A stretch of DNA of 64,000 nt from Halichondria panicea (lineage: Eukaryota > Porifera > Demospongiae > Suberitida > Halichondriidae): positions 8,173,809 through 8,237,808 of the forward strand of contig NC_087378.1 of assembly GCF_963675165.1 (NCBI RefSeq), given 5' to 3'. Below the pieces are notes generated by a model. It searched no databases, was not told the DNA's origin, and was given only the letters and a program-made list of their open reading frames with translations. A program made the translations under genes and the position numbers. Positions 24,832 to 36,932 of the stretch are shown one piece after another. Numbering within the stretch: the stretch's first letter is position 1; each line of letters opens with the position of its first letter.

Positions 24832-25532
24832 GGTAACTGTAGTACTAGAAGACACAAAGTGGTATCTGTGAATAGTTGGGTTCGATAATAATTTTATAGA
24901 AGTAAAATAATCAGATATTAAATAAGAAATTAAAAATTGGTACGAACACTAATTTAGTTCATGTGTGTGTGTACAGGCACGTACTGATCGGTCAGATGAA
25001 TCAGTTGAATTTGTTCGTTAGCTCAATGAGATCCTTTCGAAACGTTTGTTCGGCGTATTTGGGGGGAGAGGGAATTGTTCTGGCTCCAAATGGACAGCTT
25101 CAGAGAGATGTCAACACACACACTGTGGTAGCCATTTTCTTTACAACGCATGCACATGTAATGCCATCAAAATGTACGGGTTACCCACACAAATTTGATG
25201 GCCTATGTATGACGTCACACATAAACAAATCCTTCATCTTGACGTTTTCACTTCTTTACTCACTGTGATCAGACTGAGAGATGTGCAGCTCTTCAACAGT
25301 AGCTTGCGTGATTGCGATACAGACTCTACTGCTCTGCAATCGCTGGTAAGCGCTTATTAAGCAGGCTTCTTCTGCGCTGCACCGTGGTGTACGTCGCGAT
25401 GATCTCATGATAGAAAGCTATGAATATCATTAGGAGGGGCGTACCTGAAAAATAATTGGCCTTGAGAGTGCAAGTGGAAGACTTCGAGTTCTAGTAGAGA
25501 AACGAAGAAGTGCAGCGCAGGAGCAGAGCAAA
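24832..25532. promoter_or_regulatory. Divergent intergenic region between KDM1B (-) and MBOAT copy A (+)
   Basis: 701 bp with no supported exon. It must hold both promoters. No TATA box or repeat stands out. Confidence 0.45.
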
Positions 25533-27271
25533 ATGTTTAACCCGGTGGAGCCTTTCTTCCAGTCGCTAGCCAAAGACACAGGTTTTCCTATAGATCAGGT
25601 TAGTCAATATGGTCGTACATGTTCGTGAGAGAGCTAGCTAGCTAGCTAACTGTATGCTGTGGCTAGTCGGCTGTCTAGTTAGCTATAAAGCTTGCTAAGG
25701 CCAGGGATGAGGTTGCACTGACCTTGTATATATATATATTATATGCAGCATTAACACTCTATAATAATATACTGTGTATATAGAAAGCTTTTCTGATTGA
25801 CACGCCCTTTTTTCTGCAGGTTCGATATATAGCGTTGTTGTTTTTTTCGTACCCCCTTGGCTATTTCTATCGTACACTACTTCACCCCTCCCGGACCTCC
25901 CTGACCACCCGCTACCTCTATGCCATTATTCTAGGCCTTCTCTTTGGGTTCCTTTGTTTCGGATGGTGAGTGATTTTATCATAATATTGCTAGGCAACCA
26001 GCTTGTCTAGTTAAGGTATTGGTATTTTTATCTGCTAAAAATAGTATAGATCAGTGGTGCCAAGTTGACTGTTTTATAGCATGTTATGATATGCATTGTA
26101 TGCTCACCAATTCTATTATTATCCTCCCCACACGCACACTATACACACACCCACACGCACCCACACCCACACCCACACCACACACACACAGGCAAATGTA
26201 TGTCTTGTTAGCAGTGGTGGTCGTGTGCTATGCCATGCTTAAATGGACATCGCCTGGTAAAGTTCAGAGGTCAGTTATACATCAGGTGATTGTCGGCATG
26301 CACATGTTGTGTTTGGATTCCCTACAGTTGTGTCAGCATGTCAGCTGGTATAGTGTTTCAATATCCAAAATAGCCTGATGCATGTTCACCAGTATGTGGT
26401 TATACTGTATATAGGTGAGTGCTTGCTTACTTCAGGATGAGCTAACTAGGTTTAGTGTGATGGCATATCCTGGTGATCCTACAGTGTTTGTTGTACTGTA
26501 ATTTGGCACATAATTTATGAAAAAGATAATTATGACATAAACTGTAGACTGCCTTGAGGGTTACTAGATGTGTAGATTGGTGATTAACTTGTTTACCCAT
26601 ACATGCAGATACACAATGGTGTGGGCCATGGGCAGCATGAGTGTGGCACACTTGTATAGAATAGCCACAGACTATGGAGGCTGGAGCCTGGACTTCACTG
26701 GACCTCTCATGCTCATGGTGCAGAAGGTTACTCTGGTTGCTTATGCTCTACATGATGGTGAGACCATTGTTACAGTGTCTTTGAAATATGATCTTATGTG
26801 CAATCTTAAATCACCAATAATAGAAATGTAATTCCACCCACACAGGCAAAGCTCGTAAGGATTCTCAACTTAATGCTGATCAGAGGCAGCAGAAGTTAGT
26901 GACCTGTCCGTCCTTGCTTGAATACTTAGGATACACCCTCAACTTTCACACACTTTTGGCTGGCCCCACTTGTACCTTTAAAGAGTACACTGCTTTTGTG
27001 AGTGGATCCAACTTCAAGACAGCCAAAGACGATGACAACAAGGTGCTGTGCATGTGGTTCTGTCAGTACATCCTTTTTATACTGTCCTTATTATAGCCCA
27101 CAATAGTTTTCCACTGTCCTAATATGGTATCGCTATTGTTGCAGGTTTTACCAAGATCGAAGGAGCCGTCAGCCTTTGTAAGTTTATACTACAACCTTAC
27201 TATTATCACACTCTCCTATTGTTTAATGTACAATCTACATGCAGTGTGCGTGCGTGTGAGTGTGCGTGTGA

Positions 27272-27326
<55 letters not shown>

Positions 27327-27362
27327 CGTGTGAGTGTGCGTGTGAGTGTGCGTGTGTGCGTG

Positions 27363-27400
<38 letters not shown>

Positions 27401-29465
27401 CGTGCGTGTGAGTGTGCCTGTGTGCGTGTGTGTGCGTGTGTGCGTGTGTGTGTGTGTCCTATAATTATTGTTATGTTTCCCTGCAGTTTGCTGTTCTCAG
27501 CAAGTTGGTATACTCCCTGATAGCCATCACTGTCTTCATAGTGCTCTCCAACACAGTCTCCACAGAGGACTGCTGGGGTGAGGCCAGTGTATATACTATA
27601 TACCAAGAGAACTCTTGACTATACCATACCCCATACCATGTGGATGCCTCTGATGGTGTGTATGTGGTATAGTTGCTAACCATGCTGGTCTTAGTGAAAA
27701 TACACCTGTGTCCATTACAGGGTGGCTTCTCACTGTATGGCTTTACCCCTGCCCATTCTACTATCACTGTACTGCACTCCCTAACTTGACTGTATGCCAT
27801 CACCCCCCCCCCCCCCACACACACACACAGACCCCACCCACAACTTGGCGCAGCGTATCCTCATCATGTATCTCAACTGCTTCCGTATGAGGACCAAGTA
27901 CTATTTTGTGTGGCTTCTAGTGGAGAGTGTCAACAACCTCACTGGCCTCGGCTTCAGCGGCTATAACAAAGAGGGAAAGGCAGAGTGGAACCTTGTCACT
28001 AATGTCCACGTGCTGGATATAGAGCTGGCTACTAGTCTGAGGGGTGTGGTCAGTGGCTGGAACGCTCTCACAGCCAACTGGCTCAGGAGGTAAGCAAGTG
28101 TGTGTATGCACCTAGGCAAGTGTGTGTGTGCACCTAGGCAAGTGTGTGTGTGCACCTAGGCATTTTGTTTGCTAAATTTTTATAGGCCACACGATACTAT
28201 ATTATAGAATATTTTGCTGGTGAAAAACCTTTGCGATTTGCGTTCTGGTAAGGGATCGTGTGTATTTACCAATACTAATTTAGGTTTTGCGATTTTATTG
28301 TTGCAAATTGATCAACCCTCACAAAGTTTGCATATGTTTGATGCTCTATGTTTGATGCTCTATGTTTGATGCTCGCACAACATTCTAGTATTACGGTATC
28401 ACAGTTTGTGTTTACAGGCTGTCCATGTTTCTTGTAATATACTGTACGTTTTAATCTGTAGGGTGTGCTATGACCGAGTGACATTCAGCCCTACTCTGTT
28501 GACCTTTGGACTCTCTGCTTGGTGGCACGGTTTCTATCCTGGCTATGTTTTTGTCTTTGTTTACTTTGCCGTACAAACTACAGCATCAAAAAAAGTAAGC
28601 AGTTTATTATTGCAGCCTATAGATCCCTAATCGCCCACCCACTTGTCCACCAGTACCCTAATCACCCACCTACTTGTCCACCAGTACCCTAATCACCCAC
28701 CCACTGGTTCACCAGTACCCTAATCACCCACCTACTTGTCCACCAGTACCCTAATCACCCACCCACTGGTTCACCAGTACCCTAATCACCCACCCACTTG
28801 TTCACCAGTACCCTAATCACCCACACCCCATGCAGTTGCGTCGTCTGGTACGGCCTTACTTCCAGACAAGCATGGAGATGAAATGGTTCTATGATGCAAT
28901 CACTTTCTTCATCACTCACATCTTCCTCGACTATGGACTAATATTTGCCATAGAGTTCCTGAGAGTGGATAAGGGTCTGCGAGTATGGAGGTAGGTACAC
29001 CGTGACCACACACACATTACCTCAGTATTATAATTATGTTCAAAGCTGATATAATAGCTCTTTCCAGTGCCAGCCCGACTTTGCATGTTGTAGCTAAAGC
29101 CTTATAATTATAACTACTATTGTGCTCCTTGCAATAATGAGTATAATGGGTTAATCTGCTAGAGAGTGAGAGTGTGCAAGCATAATCAACTACACTTACC
29201 AACCCCCTCCCCCCACACACCCTCACACACACACTCACACACACACACACACTCACACACCCCCTACACCCCCTCTCACACACACACACACAGTTCCTAC
29301 TACTACCTACCGATGCTAATGTCGACTCTGGCTCTCCTGATTCCAGACAGCACTAACTCGCGTTCTAAAGACGTTCCCTCCAAAGCAGACAAGACGGAGA
29401 GCATTGACAAGAATGGGTCCACTTTCACTCCATCAGTAGGGGACAATTTGATAGCATCCAATTAA
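25533..29465 (+). CDS. MBOAT1/2-like lysophospholipid acyltransferase, copy A
   Basis: Eleven exons: 25533-25598, 25820-25965, 26192-26269, 26609-26757, 26846-27042, 27145-27177, 27487-27577, 27831-28089, 28462-28594, 28836-28990, 29294-29465; 492 residues. It is a multi-pass ER enzyme that re-acylates lysophospholipids in the Lands cycle. MBOAT1/2 signatures: [54 protein letters not shown], the WN of [12 protein letters not shown] (catalytic Asn), [11 protein letters not shown] and [11 protein letters not shown] (catalytic His). It is the most divergent member of the array and has the longest C-terminal tail. It retains a separate 33-nt exon 6 that is fused away in copies B and C. Intron 6 holds a large GT microsatellite and intron 9 a ~31-bp minisatellite. 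Confidence 0.93.
27240..27460. repeat. (GT)n/(GTGC)n microsatellite in MBOAT-A intron
   Basis: About 220 bp of TG repeats with GC and GA interruptions, open in several frames but within an intron. Confidence 0.95.
28192..28398. mobile_element. MITE family 2, copy 1 (MBOAT-A intron 8)
   Basis: Left end tatagaatattttgctggtg and right end acattctagtattacggta. The interior shares ttgcgattttattgttgcaa and tcacaaagtttgcat-type segments with the copies at 52363 and 54670. Confidence 0.75.
28627..28825. repeat. ~31-bp minisatellite in MBOAT-A intron 9
   Basis: Six to seven units containing accctaatcacccaccnact and a variable gtccaccagt or ttcaccagt part. They run up to within 15 bp of the splice acceptor. 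Confidence 0.9.
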
Positions 29466-29783
29466 AACAAATGATAATTATAAAAGCTTGTTTTTTATGT
29501 TAGCTATTTTAATTTAGTTTATCGCATTAATCATTATTTTATATAAATTTTTGTTTATCGTACGCATGTATGACCCCCCCTTTTTTTTAGTTTGGTTGAA
29601 AAGTGATTTTTGGATGTGTGAGATTTATGTTAAGGTGTTCAGTTTCATGAACTCTTGCATGGGTGACCTCAATAGGTACTCCTTATATGGCCAGGCCACA
29701 GGCATGCAATCATCTCTGCAAGGTATCCTAGATCCTCTGCGCTGACCAGCTCAAGCTACGGCAGACAAGACACACGCTAATAC

Positions 29784-32554
29784 ATGATGTTGTTCCAGGC
29801 ACTAGCTGACATTGTGGGGTATCCAGTGGACCAGGTAACACCAAGCACCATGCTAGCTAGCTGCAAGATACTGAGCCATGTGTATAGTTGTAATTTCTGC
29901 AACTATTATTTTGCTGTACAGGTCCGCTATGTGATACTACTGTTCGTGTCGTACCCACTGGCTTATGTGTTCCGCTATGCCCTCCACCCCTCACACACAT
30001 CACTCATCACACGTCACATCTTCTCCCTCTCATTCGGACTACTCTATGGCTTCCTCTGCTTCACGCACAGTCAGATGATCGTCTTGTTTGCTATAATTGG
30101 AGTGTGCTATGCTATGCTTCAGTACCTCCCAGCCACTGTGGTCCAAAGGTGATCTATATAATGTGCCGTAGAGCGGATATATTTGGTAATTTGGCGAATC
30201 AAGGTAAAAGGTCGCTAAAAAATGAAGAATCGCCAATGTTTTAGCTTGACTTCCTTACCTTGGGTACTAATTTTAGTAAAGGTGTACAAATAATTATGAG
30301 TAGGGCAGTGATCATTGTGAAGGGAATGAGGATGGCTTAATAACGCTAAATTATGCACGCTAAAAAGATTGTGAATCTCATTAGGCCACTCCAAATGAGA
30401 CTGTAGTTTCCCGTCTAACTCGCGCTTCCTGCTTTAGCTACCTCATTGATAGTCATTAATGGCCATTATTTCTCTAATTATCAATGAAATATTGAAATTA
30501 CTTTTTTTTCTTGTTCTTTGTTGCCTCTAAGCACATGGTTGGCTGAATTTTTGTGCTAATTAATTAAATTCATTGATGACAGAACAATTTATAATGATAT
30601 TCATAGTAATGAATGATAATACTGTTCACATCCGCATATAATTTACTAGAGTCTCTGACGGGAAACTACAGTCTCATTTGGAGTGGCCTTAAAAAAATAA
30701 TAACTTAAAACACTAATGAAAATATACTTTTGAGAGTATGCTAAACAAGCTAGCCCTTTTTTTCATCTGTATATATAATTATATCTGACTCCAAACTTTC
30801 CATTCAACCTTAAAACTCATACTTGTACATCTTTTAAATATTGTGCTAATGAATTTGCTGCAAATCCGCCAACCTAAAAACAGAGAAAAATATGAAATTA
30901 CTACTCGTCTTTAATAGTAACCTTAAGGTAGTCCCAGTGTATTGTAGGTAACCATCAAATCATTATCAAATCATAAACATCGCCAATAATAGATCGATTG
31001 CCTCATTCGCCAAAATATACTAGGCTTACCTGGTATACTGTATGCGTGTACACAGCCTGTGTATTCTGATGCAGGTACACAATGGTGTGGGCCATGGGCA
31101 GCATGAGTGCAGCTCACATCTACAGAATGATGACTGACTATGGAGGTTGGAGCCTGGACTTCACTGGACCTCTCATGATCATTGTGCAGAAGGTTACTCT
31201 GGTTGCATTTGCCTTACACGATGGTAAGTCCACTGGACCACCCACTCACTCGTGTACACAAATGCCCACAGGCAAAGGTCGCAGTGACTCATCACTCAAC
31301 CAGGACCAGAGAGAACAGAAGATTGATGTGTGTCCCTCTCTCCTGGAGTACTTCACCTATATCTTCAACTTCCACTCCTTCCTTGCTGGGCCTTCCTTTA
31401 GCATCAAGGACTTCCTTGCCTTCATGGACGGTTCTAATCTCAAGACAAAGGAGCATGTCAGAGAGCCCTCAGCTACCGTGAGTTCTGAACTAGTCTAGTT
31501 CTTTGTGCTGTGATTGCTTTCCTACAGTTTGCTATTGTCTCCAAGCTTGCCTACTCTTTATTGAGCGTGCTTGCGTATATGTTCTTGGGAATGTACTTTA
31601 CAAAAGACGTGCCTATTGGTGAGAGTTTGTTCGTACTGGTCAGTGGTGTGCAATCGTTGTATCTTATTCATACAGATCCGCAATACTCTATTCCAAGCAG
31701 ACTGTTTCTTACTTTAATCTGTGGCTACATATTTCGACTCAAGTATTATTTTGCATGGTATATGGCGGACAGCCTCAGTAACTTGTGTGGGCTGGGTTTC
31801 AGTGGATATGATGAGAGGGGGCAACCAAAGTGGGACCTTGTTACCATTGTTGCAATGAGAGGAGTGGAGCTTCCCCCAAACCCCAGGAGCATTTCCATCA
31901 GCTGGAACATCACTTCAGGAATGTGGCTTAGGAGGTGAGTAAAAACTTATTACAAATGCTCCAGTAGTTATCTTTTTTATCCCCGTGCCCATTCTTATGA
32001 TGTTTGTTATGTGCTGCACATGACCTTCTCAACCACACAGAGTGTGCTATGAGAGAGTACCCTTCTCCCCAACCATCGCCACCATGTTCCTGTCTGCCTG
32101 GTGGCATGGCTTCTATCCTGGATACTATTGTGCCTTCTTCTTTTTTTCTGTAGCAATAGAGGTGGCACGGAAGGTGAGGGAGTGCCATGATTGTGACTCT
32201 CAAAATATTATTCTTTTCCTTTATAGCTACGTCGACTGGTTCGGCCCCACTTCCTACACAGCCCCTTTAAGTGGTCCTATGATGTCATAACTATTGTGCT
32301 GTCTCGCTATATTTTTGACTTTGGTATTATCTCTCTTGACCAGTTGTGGATGCGCCAAACCATTCTGTTCTGGAGGTGAGTTATATACAACACATTGATC
32401 ATTGACTAGCTACATTATCCCCTCTCCTCATGTATGCAGCTATTTCTATTTCATCCCCCAAGTGACCATAGTGGTGCTCATGTTGCTACTACCATCTGGC
32501 AAGAGCTCACAAGCTGACAAGGAGAAAAAAGAGACTAAATCCAAACTTCACTAG
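29784..32554 (+). CDS. MBOAT1/2-like lysophospholipid acyltransferase, copy B
   Basis: Nine exons: 29784-29834, 29922-30148, 31075-31223, 31272-31477, 31528-31618, 31676-31934, 32041-32173, 32227-32375, 32440-32554; 459 residues. Same motifs as its siblings: [60 protein letters not shown] (catalytic Asn), [22 protein letters not shown] (catalytic His). Exon 2 here equals exons 2 plus 3 of the other copies, because that intron is missing. Two codons at the old junction are replaced by an in-frame THS. The 48-nt fourth intron is open in frame. Intron 2 (30149-31074) is long and filled by transposon-like DNA. Substrate is unknown. MBOAT1/2 relatives use lyso-PE, lyso-PS or lyso-PC. Confidence 0.93.
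30165..31022. mobile_element. Transposon-like insertion in MBOAT-B intron with tggcgaat ends
   Basis: Near the left end is tatatttggtaatttggcga and near the right end attcgccaaaatata, which are imperfect inverted copies. There is no transposase-like ORF. It encloses the smaller MITE at 30383-30689. Confidence 0.55.
30383..30689. mobile_element. MITE with 33-bp perfect terminal inverted repeats, nested in the element above
   Basis: The left arm 30383-30415 (aggccactccaaatgagact...) is the exact reverse complement of the right arm 30657-30689 (...agtctcatttggagtggcct). The interior is AT-rich and non-coding. Confidence 0.9.
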
Positions 32555-32734
32555 ATTTTACATATCTAAAAATTAATAACTACCCAATATCAACTATAAT
32601 TATTTTGGTTAAGATCATCCATTTTAAATTGTAAAGTAATAGTCTCATTAATTAGCCGCACATTGCTAGCGAGGGTAACCGCATCCGGGAACAGTCGGGA
32701 TGTGAATATTTAAAATTCATTTTCTTTCTTCGCG

Positions 32735-34949
32735 ATGTTTCAGACAATTGCTGATACTGTTGGCCTCCCAGTGGACCAGGTAACTATAACATACACATGA
32801 ATAATGAAGTGTGGCCTTGTATAGGCGTACCTTCATATTGTACTGATAGACTATTGAGCCCAACCACATAACTTAACTACATTCATACATAATTAACTAT
32901 AGTTGTATGCTATAACCATAGATACAGGAGGTACAACATGCTGTGTGTTTGTGTGGGAGTGTGCTTACATCTATATATCTTATTATGTTCATTCAACCCA
33001 GATTCGTTATGTGATACTGCTGTTCCTGTCGTACCCACTGGCCTATGTGTTCCGCTATGCCCTCCACCCCTCACACACATCACTCATCACACGACACATC
33101 TTCTCCCTCTCATTCGGACTACTCTATGGCTTCCTCTGTTTTGGAAGGTGAGTGTTGTGTGACAAAAGGTGCCAGTATGTGCATAGTAACAAGGCATGCA
33201 GAAGCCTTATGAAATACTAATTATTGTTGCATGTTTGATACCACCAAAGCATCTTCACAATGTGCTTCAATATTCCCCCTCCCACACACACACGCACAGT
33301 CAGATGATCGTCTTGTTTGCTATAATTGGAGTGTGCTGTGCTATGCTTCAGTACCTCCCAGCCACTGTGGTCCAAAGGTGATCTATATAATGTATCCTTG
33401 TACACTTTACTGCCTGTGTATTCTGATGCAGATACACAATGGTGTGGGCCATGGGCAGCATGAGTGCAGCTCACATCTACAGAATGATGACTGACTATGG
33501 AGGTTGGACCCTGGACTTCACTGGACCTCTCATGATCATTGTGCAGAAGGTTACTCTGGTTGCATTTGCCCTACACGATGGTAAGTCCACTGGACCACCC
33601 ACTCACTCGTGTACACAAATGCCCACAGGCAAGGGTCGCAGTGACTCATCACTCAACCAGGACCAGAGAGAACAGAAGATTGATGTGTGTCCCTCTCCCC
33701 TGGAGTACTTCACCTACATCTTCAACTTCCACTCCTTCCTTGCCGGACCTTCCTTTAGCATCAAGGACTTCCTGGCTTTCATGGACGGTTCTAATCTCAA
33801 GACAAAGGAGCATGTCGGAGAGCCCTCAGCTGCGGTGAGTTAAATGACCGTGTACTTACTCTTTGTTGACTTTTCCATTTCCTACAGTTTGCTATTGTCT
33901 CCAAGCTTGGCTACTCTTTATTGAGCATGATCGCATATTTATACTTGGGAATGTACTTTACAAAAGACATGCCTATTGGTGAGAGTTTGTTCGTACTGGT
34001 GTGCAATCATTGTATCTTGTTCTCTCTCTACACACTGTGACACATACAGATCCGCAATACTCTATTCCAAGCAGACTGTACATCATTTTAATCTATGGCT
34101 ACATATTTCGACTCAAGTATTACTTTGTGTGGTATATGGCGGAGAGTATCAACAACTTGTGTGGGCTGGGTTTCAGTGGATATGATGAGAAGGGACAACC
34201 AAAGTGGGACCTTGTTACAATCGTTGCAATGAGAGGAGTGGAGCTTCCCCCAAACCCCAGGAGTGTTTCCATCAGCTGGAACATCACTTCAGGAAAGTGG
34301 CTTAGGAGGTGAGTGCACTTGTTGGCGCATGGCAGTAGCTTGAATGAAAAGTGTAGCTATCCTTATGTCCCCGTGCCTAATCTGCACATCACTGGTATTA
34401 ATCACTCCACCTTCTCAACCACACAGAGTGTGCTATGAGAGAGTACCCTTCTCCCCAACCATGGCCACCATGTTCCTGTCTGCCTGGTGGCACGGCTTCT
34501 ATCCTGGATACTATCTTACCTTCATATTTTTGTCTGTAGTAGTAGAAGTGGCACGGAAGGTGAGGGAGTGACATAATTTATATAAATATAATTACTTTTT
34601 TCCTTCATGTATATAGCTACGTCGACTGATTCGGCCCCACTTCCTACACAGTCCCCCCCTCAAGTGGTCCTATGATGTCATAACTATTGTGCTGTCTCGC
34701 TGTGCTTATGAGCTTGGTATTATCCCTATTGACCAGTTGTGGACGCGCCCAAGTATTCTGTTCTGGAGGTGAGTTATATACAACACATTGATCATTGACT
34801 AGCTACATTATCCCCTCTCCTCACATGTATGCAGCTATTTCTATTTCATCCCCCAAGTGACCATAGTGGTGCTCATGTTGCTACTACCATCTGGCAAGAG
34901 CTCACAAGCTGACAAGGAGAAAGAAGAGACTAAATCCAAACCTCACTAG
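32735..34949 (+). CDS. MBOAT1/2-like lysophospholipid acyltransferase, copy C
   Basis: Ten exons: 32735-32779, 33002-33147, 33300-33377, 33432-33580, 33629-33834, 33888-33978, 34050-34308, 34427-34559, 34617-34768, 34835-34949; 457 residues. It is nearly identical to copy B over most exons and several introns, marking a recent duplication, but it keeps the intron between exons 2 and 3 that copy B has lost. Catalytic Asn (SWNITSGKWLRR) and His ([11 protein letters not shown]) are both present. Like copy B it lacks the separate 33-nt exon and about ten residues seen in copy E. The C-terminus is charged (ADKEKEETKSKPH) and could face the cytosol. The promoter lies in the 180 bp after copy B. Confidence 0.94.
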
Positions 34950-35204
34950 ATCATCCCGTTCATTAACATTTCATGTATATACATTTAGCTTAACTATCAA
35001 GATTATCTATTTTAACTTGTGAAGCATCTTGTATGAGATCCCCTCTCACGTACCTAGTGTTCAGAACTTGAACTATAATCATTTTGTGTATTTGTGAATT
35101 AAAAAATAACGACTTGATCTAATTACTAAACGAAAACAAAAAACTTTGTATAAGGAATAAAACAACAGCAACCTGCATTGATCTCTAACAAAATTGTTCT
35201 AAGT

Positions 35205-36683
35205 TCAGTGTTCTTTTGACTTTGCCTCTGTCAGTGTCTTGTCTGACAGCTTCCCAGTCTGCCTGGAGCTCTTACCAGCTGGGAGCAACAGGGCCACCAG
35301 CAGTATCACGATATTAGGGATGAAGTAAAAATAACTGCATGGGATGATTGTAATAATGATTAATTGACAGTTTTTTATTAAACAAACAGCATGCAACACA
35401 TACAGTCCAATGACCATGTATAATAGTTAGCCTAGATAATGTACTAGAAACTGTGCTTACAATTGACTACAATGTACTGAGTGGCTCTGCGGTGTGGCTC
35501 ACCTGTAGAATTGTAGACTCGGTGATAGCCACAGGTAAGCAATGGGCAGCTGACAGTAGTCCATACACAAATGAGTGGCCACAATAGTTAAGACATCATA
35601 GGACCACTTGAGGGGGAGGCTGCTTTGAAAGTGGGGCCGAATCAGTCGACGCATCTATAAAAAGGGGGTGGGGAGATGAAGTATCAAACACAATCATCTT
35701 CCTCACTTTTCTTGCTGCCTCAGCAGCTACAGCAAACGACAGGAACATGAAGAAATAGCCAGGATAGAATCCATGCCACCAGGCAGACATGATAAAGGAA
35801 GTGTAGGTTGGGGAAAAGGTCACCCTCTCATAGCACACTCTAAGTGAGGGGTTGGTTTGGAGGGGGTGTGTCAAACATCACTCACCTTCGCAACCATTTC
35901 CCAGCAGTAGCGTGCCAATATGTAGACAGAGCTCGGATATTTGGAGCCGCCTCAATCTCAGCAAAGTTTATGTCTGAGACAAGATCCCACTTTGGTTGTC
36001 CTAGTGTGTCGTACCCACTGAAACCCAGCCCACAAGTGTTGTTAACACTGTCCACAAGGTACCATAGAAAATAGTACTTGAGTCGAAACACCAGTCCATA
36101 GAAGAACACGATGTAGAGCCTACCCAGTGTAGAGTACTGTGGGTCTGTGGGAGTATAATTATAGGAACAAAGTTATTTGTTATTTTGTAAGTTGAATCTT
36201 AATTACCATAGGTCATCTGTGGTGTGTAGTGAAGGCCCAAATATATCCAAAAGAACAAGCTCACAAGAGAGTAGACAAACTTGGAGACAATAGCAAACTG
36301 NNNNNNNNNNNNNNNNNNNNNNNNNNNNNNNNNNNNNNNNNNNNNNNNNNNNNNNNNNNNNNNNNNNNNNNNNNNNNNNNNNNNNNNNNNNNNNNNNNNN
36401 NNNNNNNNNNNNNNNNNNNNNNNNNNNNNNNNNNNNNNNNNNNNNNNNNNNNNNNNNNNNNNNNNNNNNNNNNNNNNNNNNNNNNNNNNNNNNNNNNNNN
36501 ATGAGTGATGTGTGTGAGGGGTGGAGGGCATAGCGGAACACATAGGCCAGTGGGTACGACAGGAACATCAAAATGATATAGCGGGCCTGTAACATTACAT
36601 GGATTCTCCTGAGTATGGTCTTATACACACAGGCATACCTGATCCACTGGGAACCCAGCCGCGTCTGCAATGGCCTGGAACAT
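35205..36683 (-). CDS. MBOAT1/2-like paralogue, copy D, inverted, interrupted by assembly gap
   Basis: The only member on the minus strand. Visible exons: 36639-36683 (start MFQAIADAAGFPVDQ), 36501-36586 (partial, running into N), then after the gap 36207-36297, 35886-36144, 35707-35839, 35503-35654, 35205-35334. Exons 3 to 5 and the end of exon 2 are hidden, so the gap must stand for more sequence than its 200 N unless exons are truly missing. The His motif [11 protein letters not shown] is intact. At the position of the catalytic Asn the protein reads TYWHATAGKWLRR, with His in place of the Asn of the W-N motif found in copies A, B, C and E. It may be catalytically altered or inactive, but the remaining frames and splice sites are clean. 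Confidence 0.85.
36301..36500. other. Assembly gap (200 N)
   Basis: A round-number N run inside MBOAT copy D, flanked by sequence almost identical to neighbouring copies. It is probably a repeat-induced assembly break. Confidence 0.99.
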
Positions 36684-36932
36684 AATGCAGCTTGTCCACA
36701 ACAACAAGACTCAGATGTGTGTTTAACAGACATGTGATGATTTAAAGAACCGAAAGACATCATTAGTGGACAATAATTATTAGGTAATGATCATCTGCTT
36801 TCAGATCCACCCCCTTTTTGGCAAAATATAATGCGGCGATATTTTAAAGCACTGCAGAAAACCCCTAACCACGTGGACTTCCTTCTTCTTCTTCAAGCGA
36901 GTTCAAGTGCCGTGGCGTATAGTTAACTACCC
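36684..36932. promoter_or_regulatory. Divergent promoter region between MBOAT copies D (-) and E (+)
   Basis: 249 bp between start codons. Inferred from arrangement; no core element recognised. Confidence 0.45.

Noticed and set aside
27219-27606. Cys-Val-rich frames of 60-120 codons
   Set aside because: Artefact of the GT microsatellite in MBOAT-A intron 6.
28627-28825. Possible CRISPR-like array of ~31-bp repeats
   Set aside because: Units are head-to-tail with no unique spacers, within an animal intron. It is a minisatellite.
29922-30148. MBOAT-B as a processed retrocopy because an intron is missing
   Set aside because: All other introns are present and part of the lost intron remains, so the loss is a local deletion.
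29784-30152. MBOAT-B intron 1 as coding, since the frame stays open through it
   Set aside because: Good donor and acceptor at the same places as in all sibling copies, and the extra residues have no counterpart.
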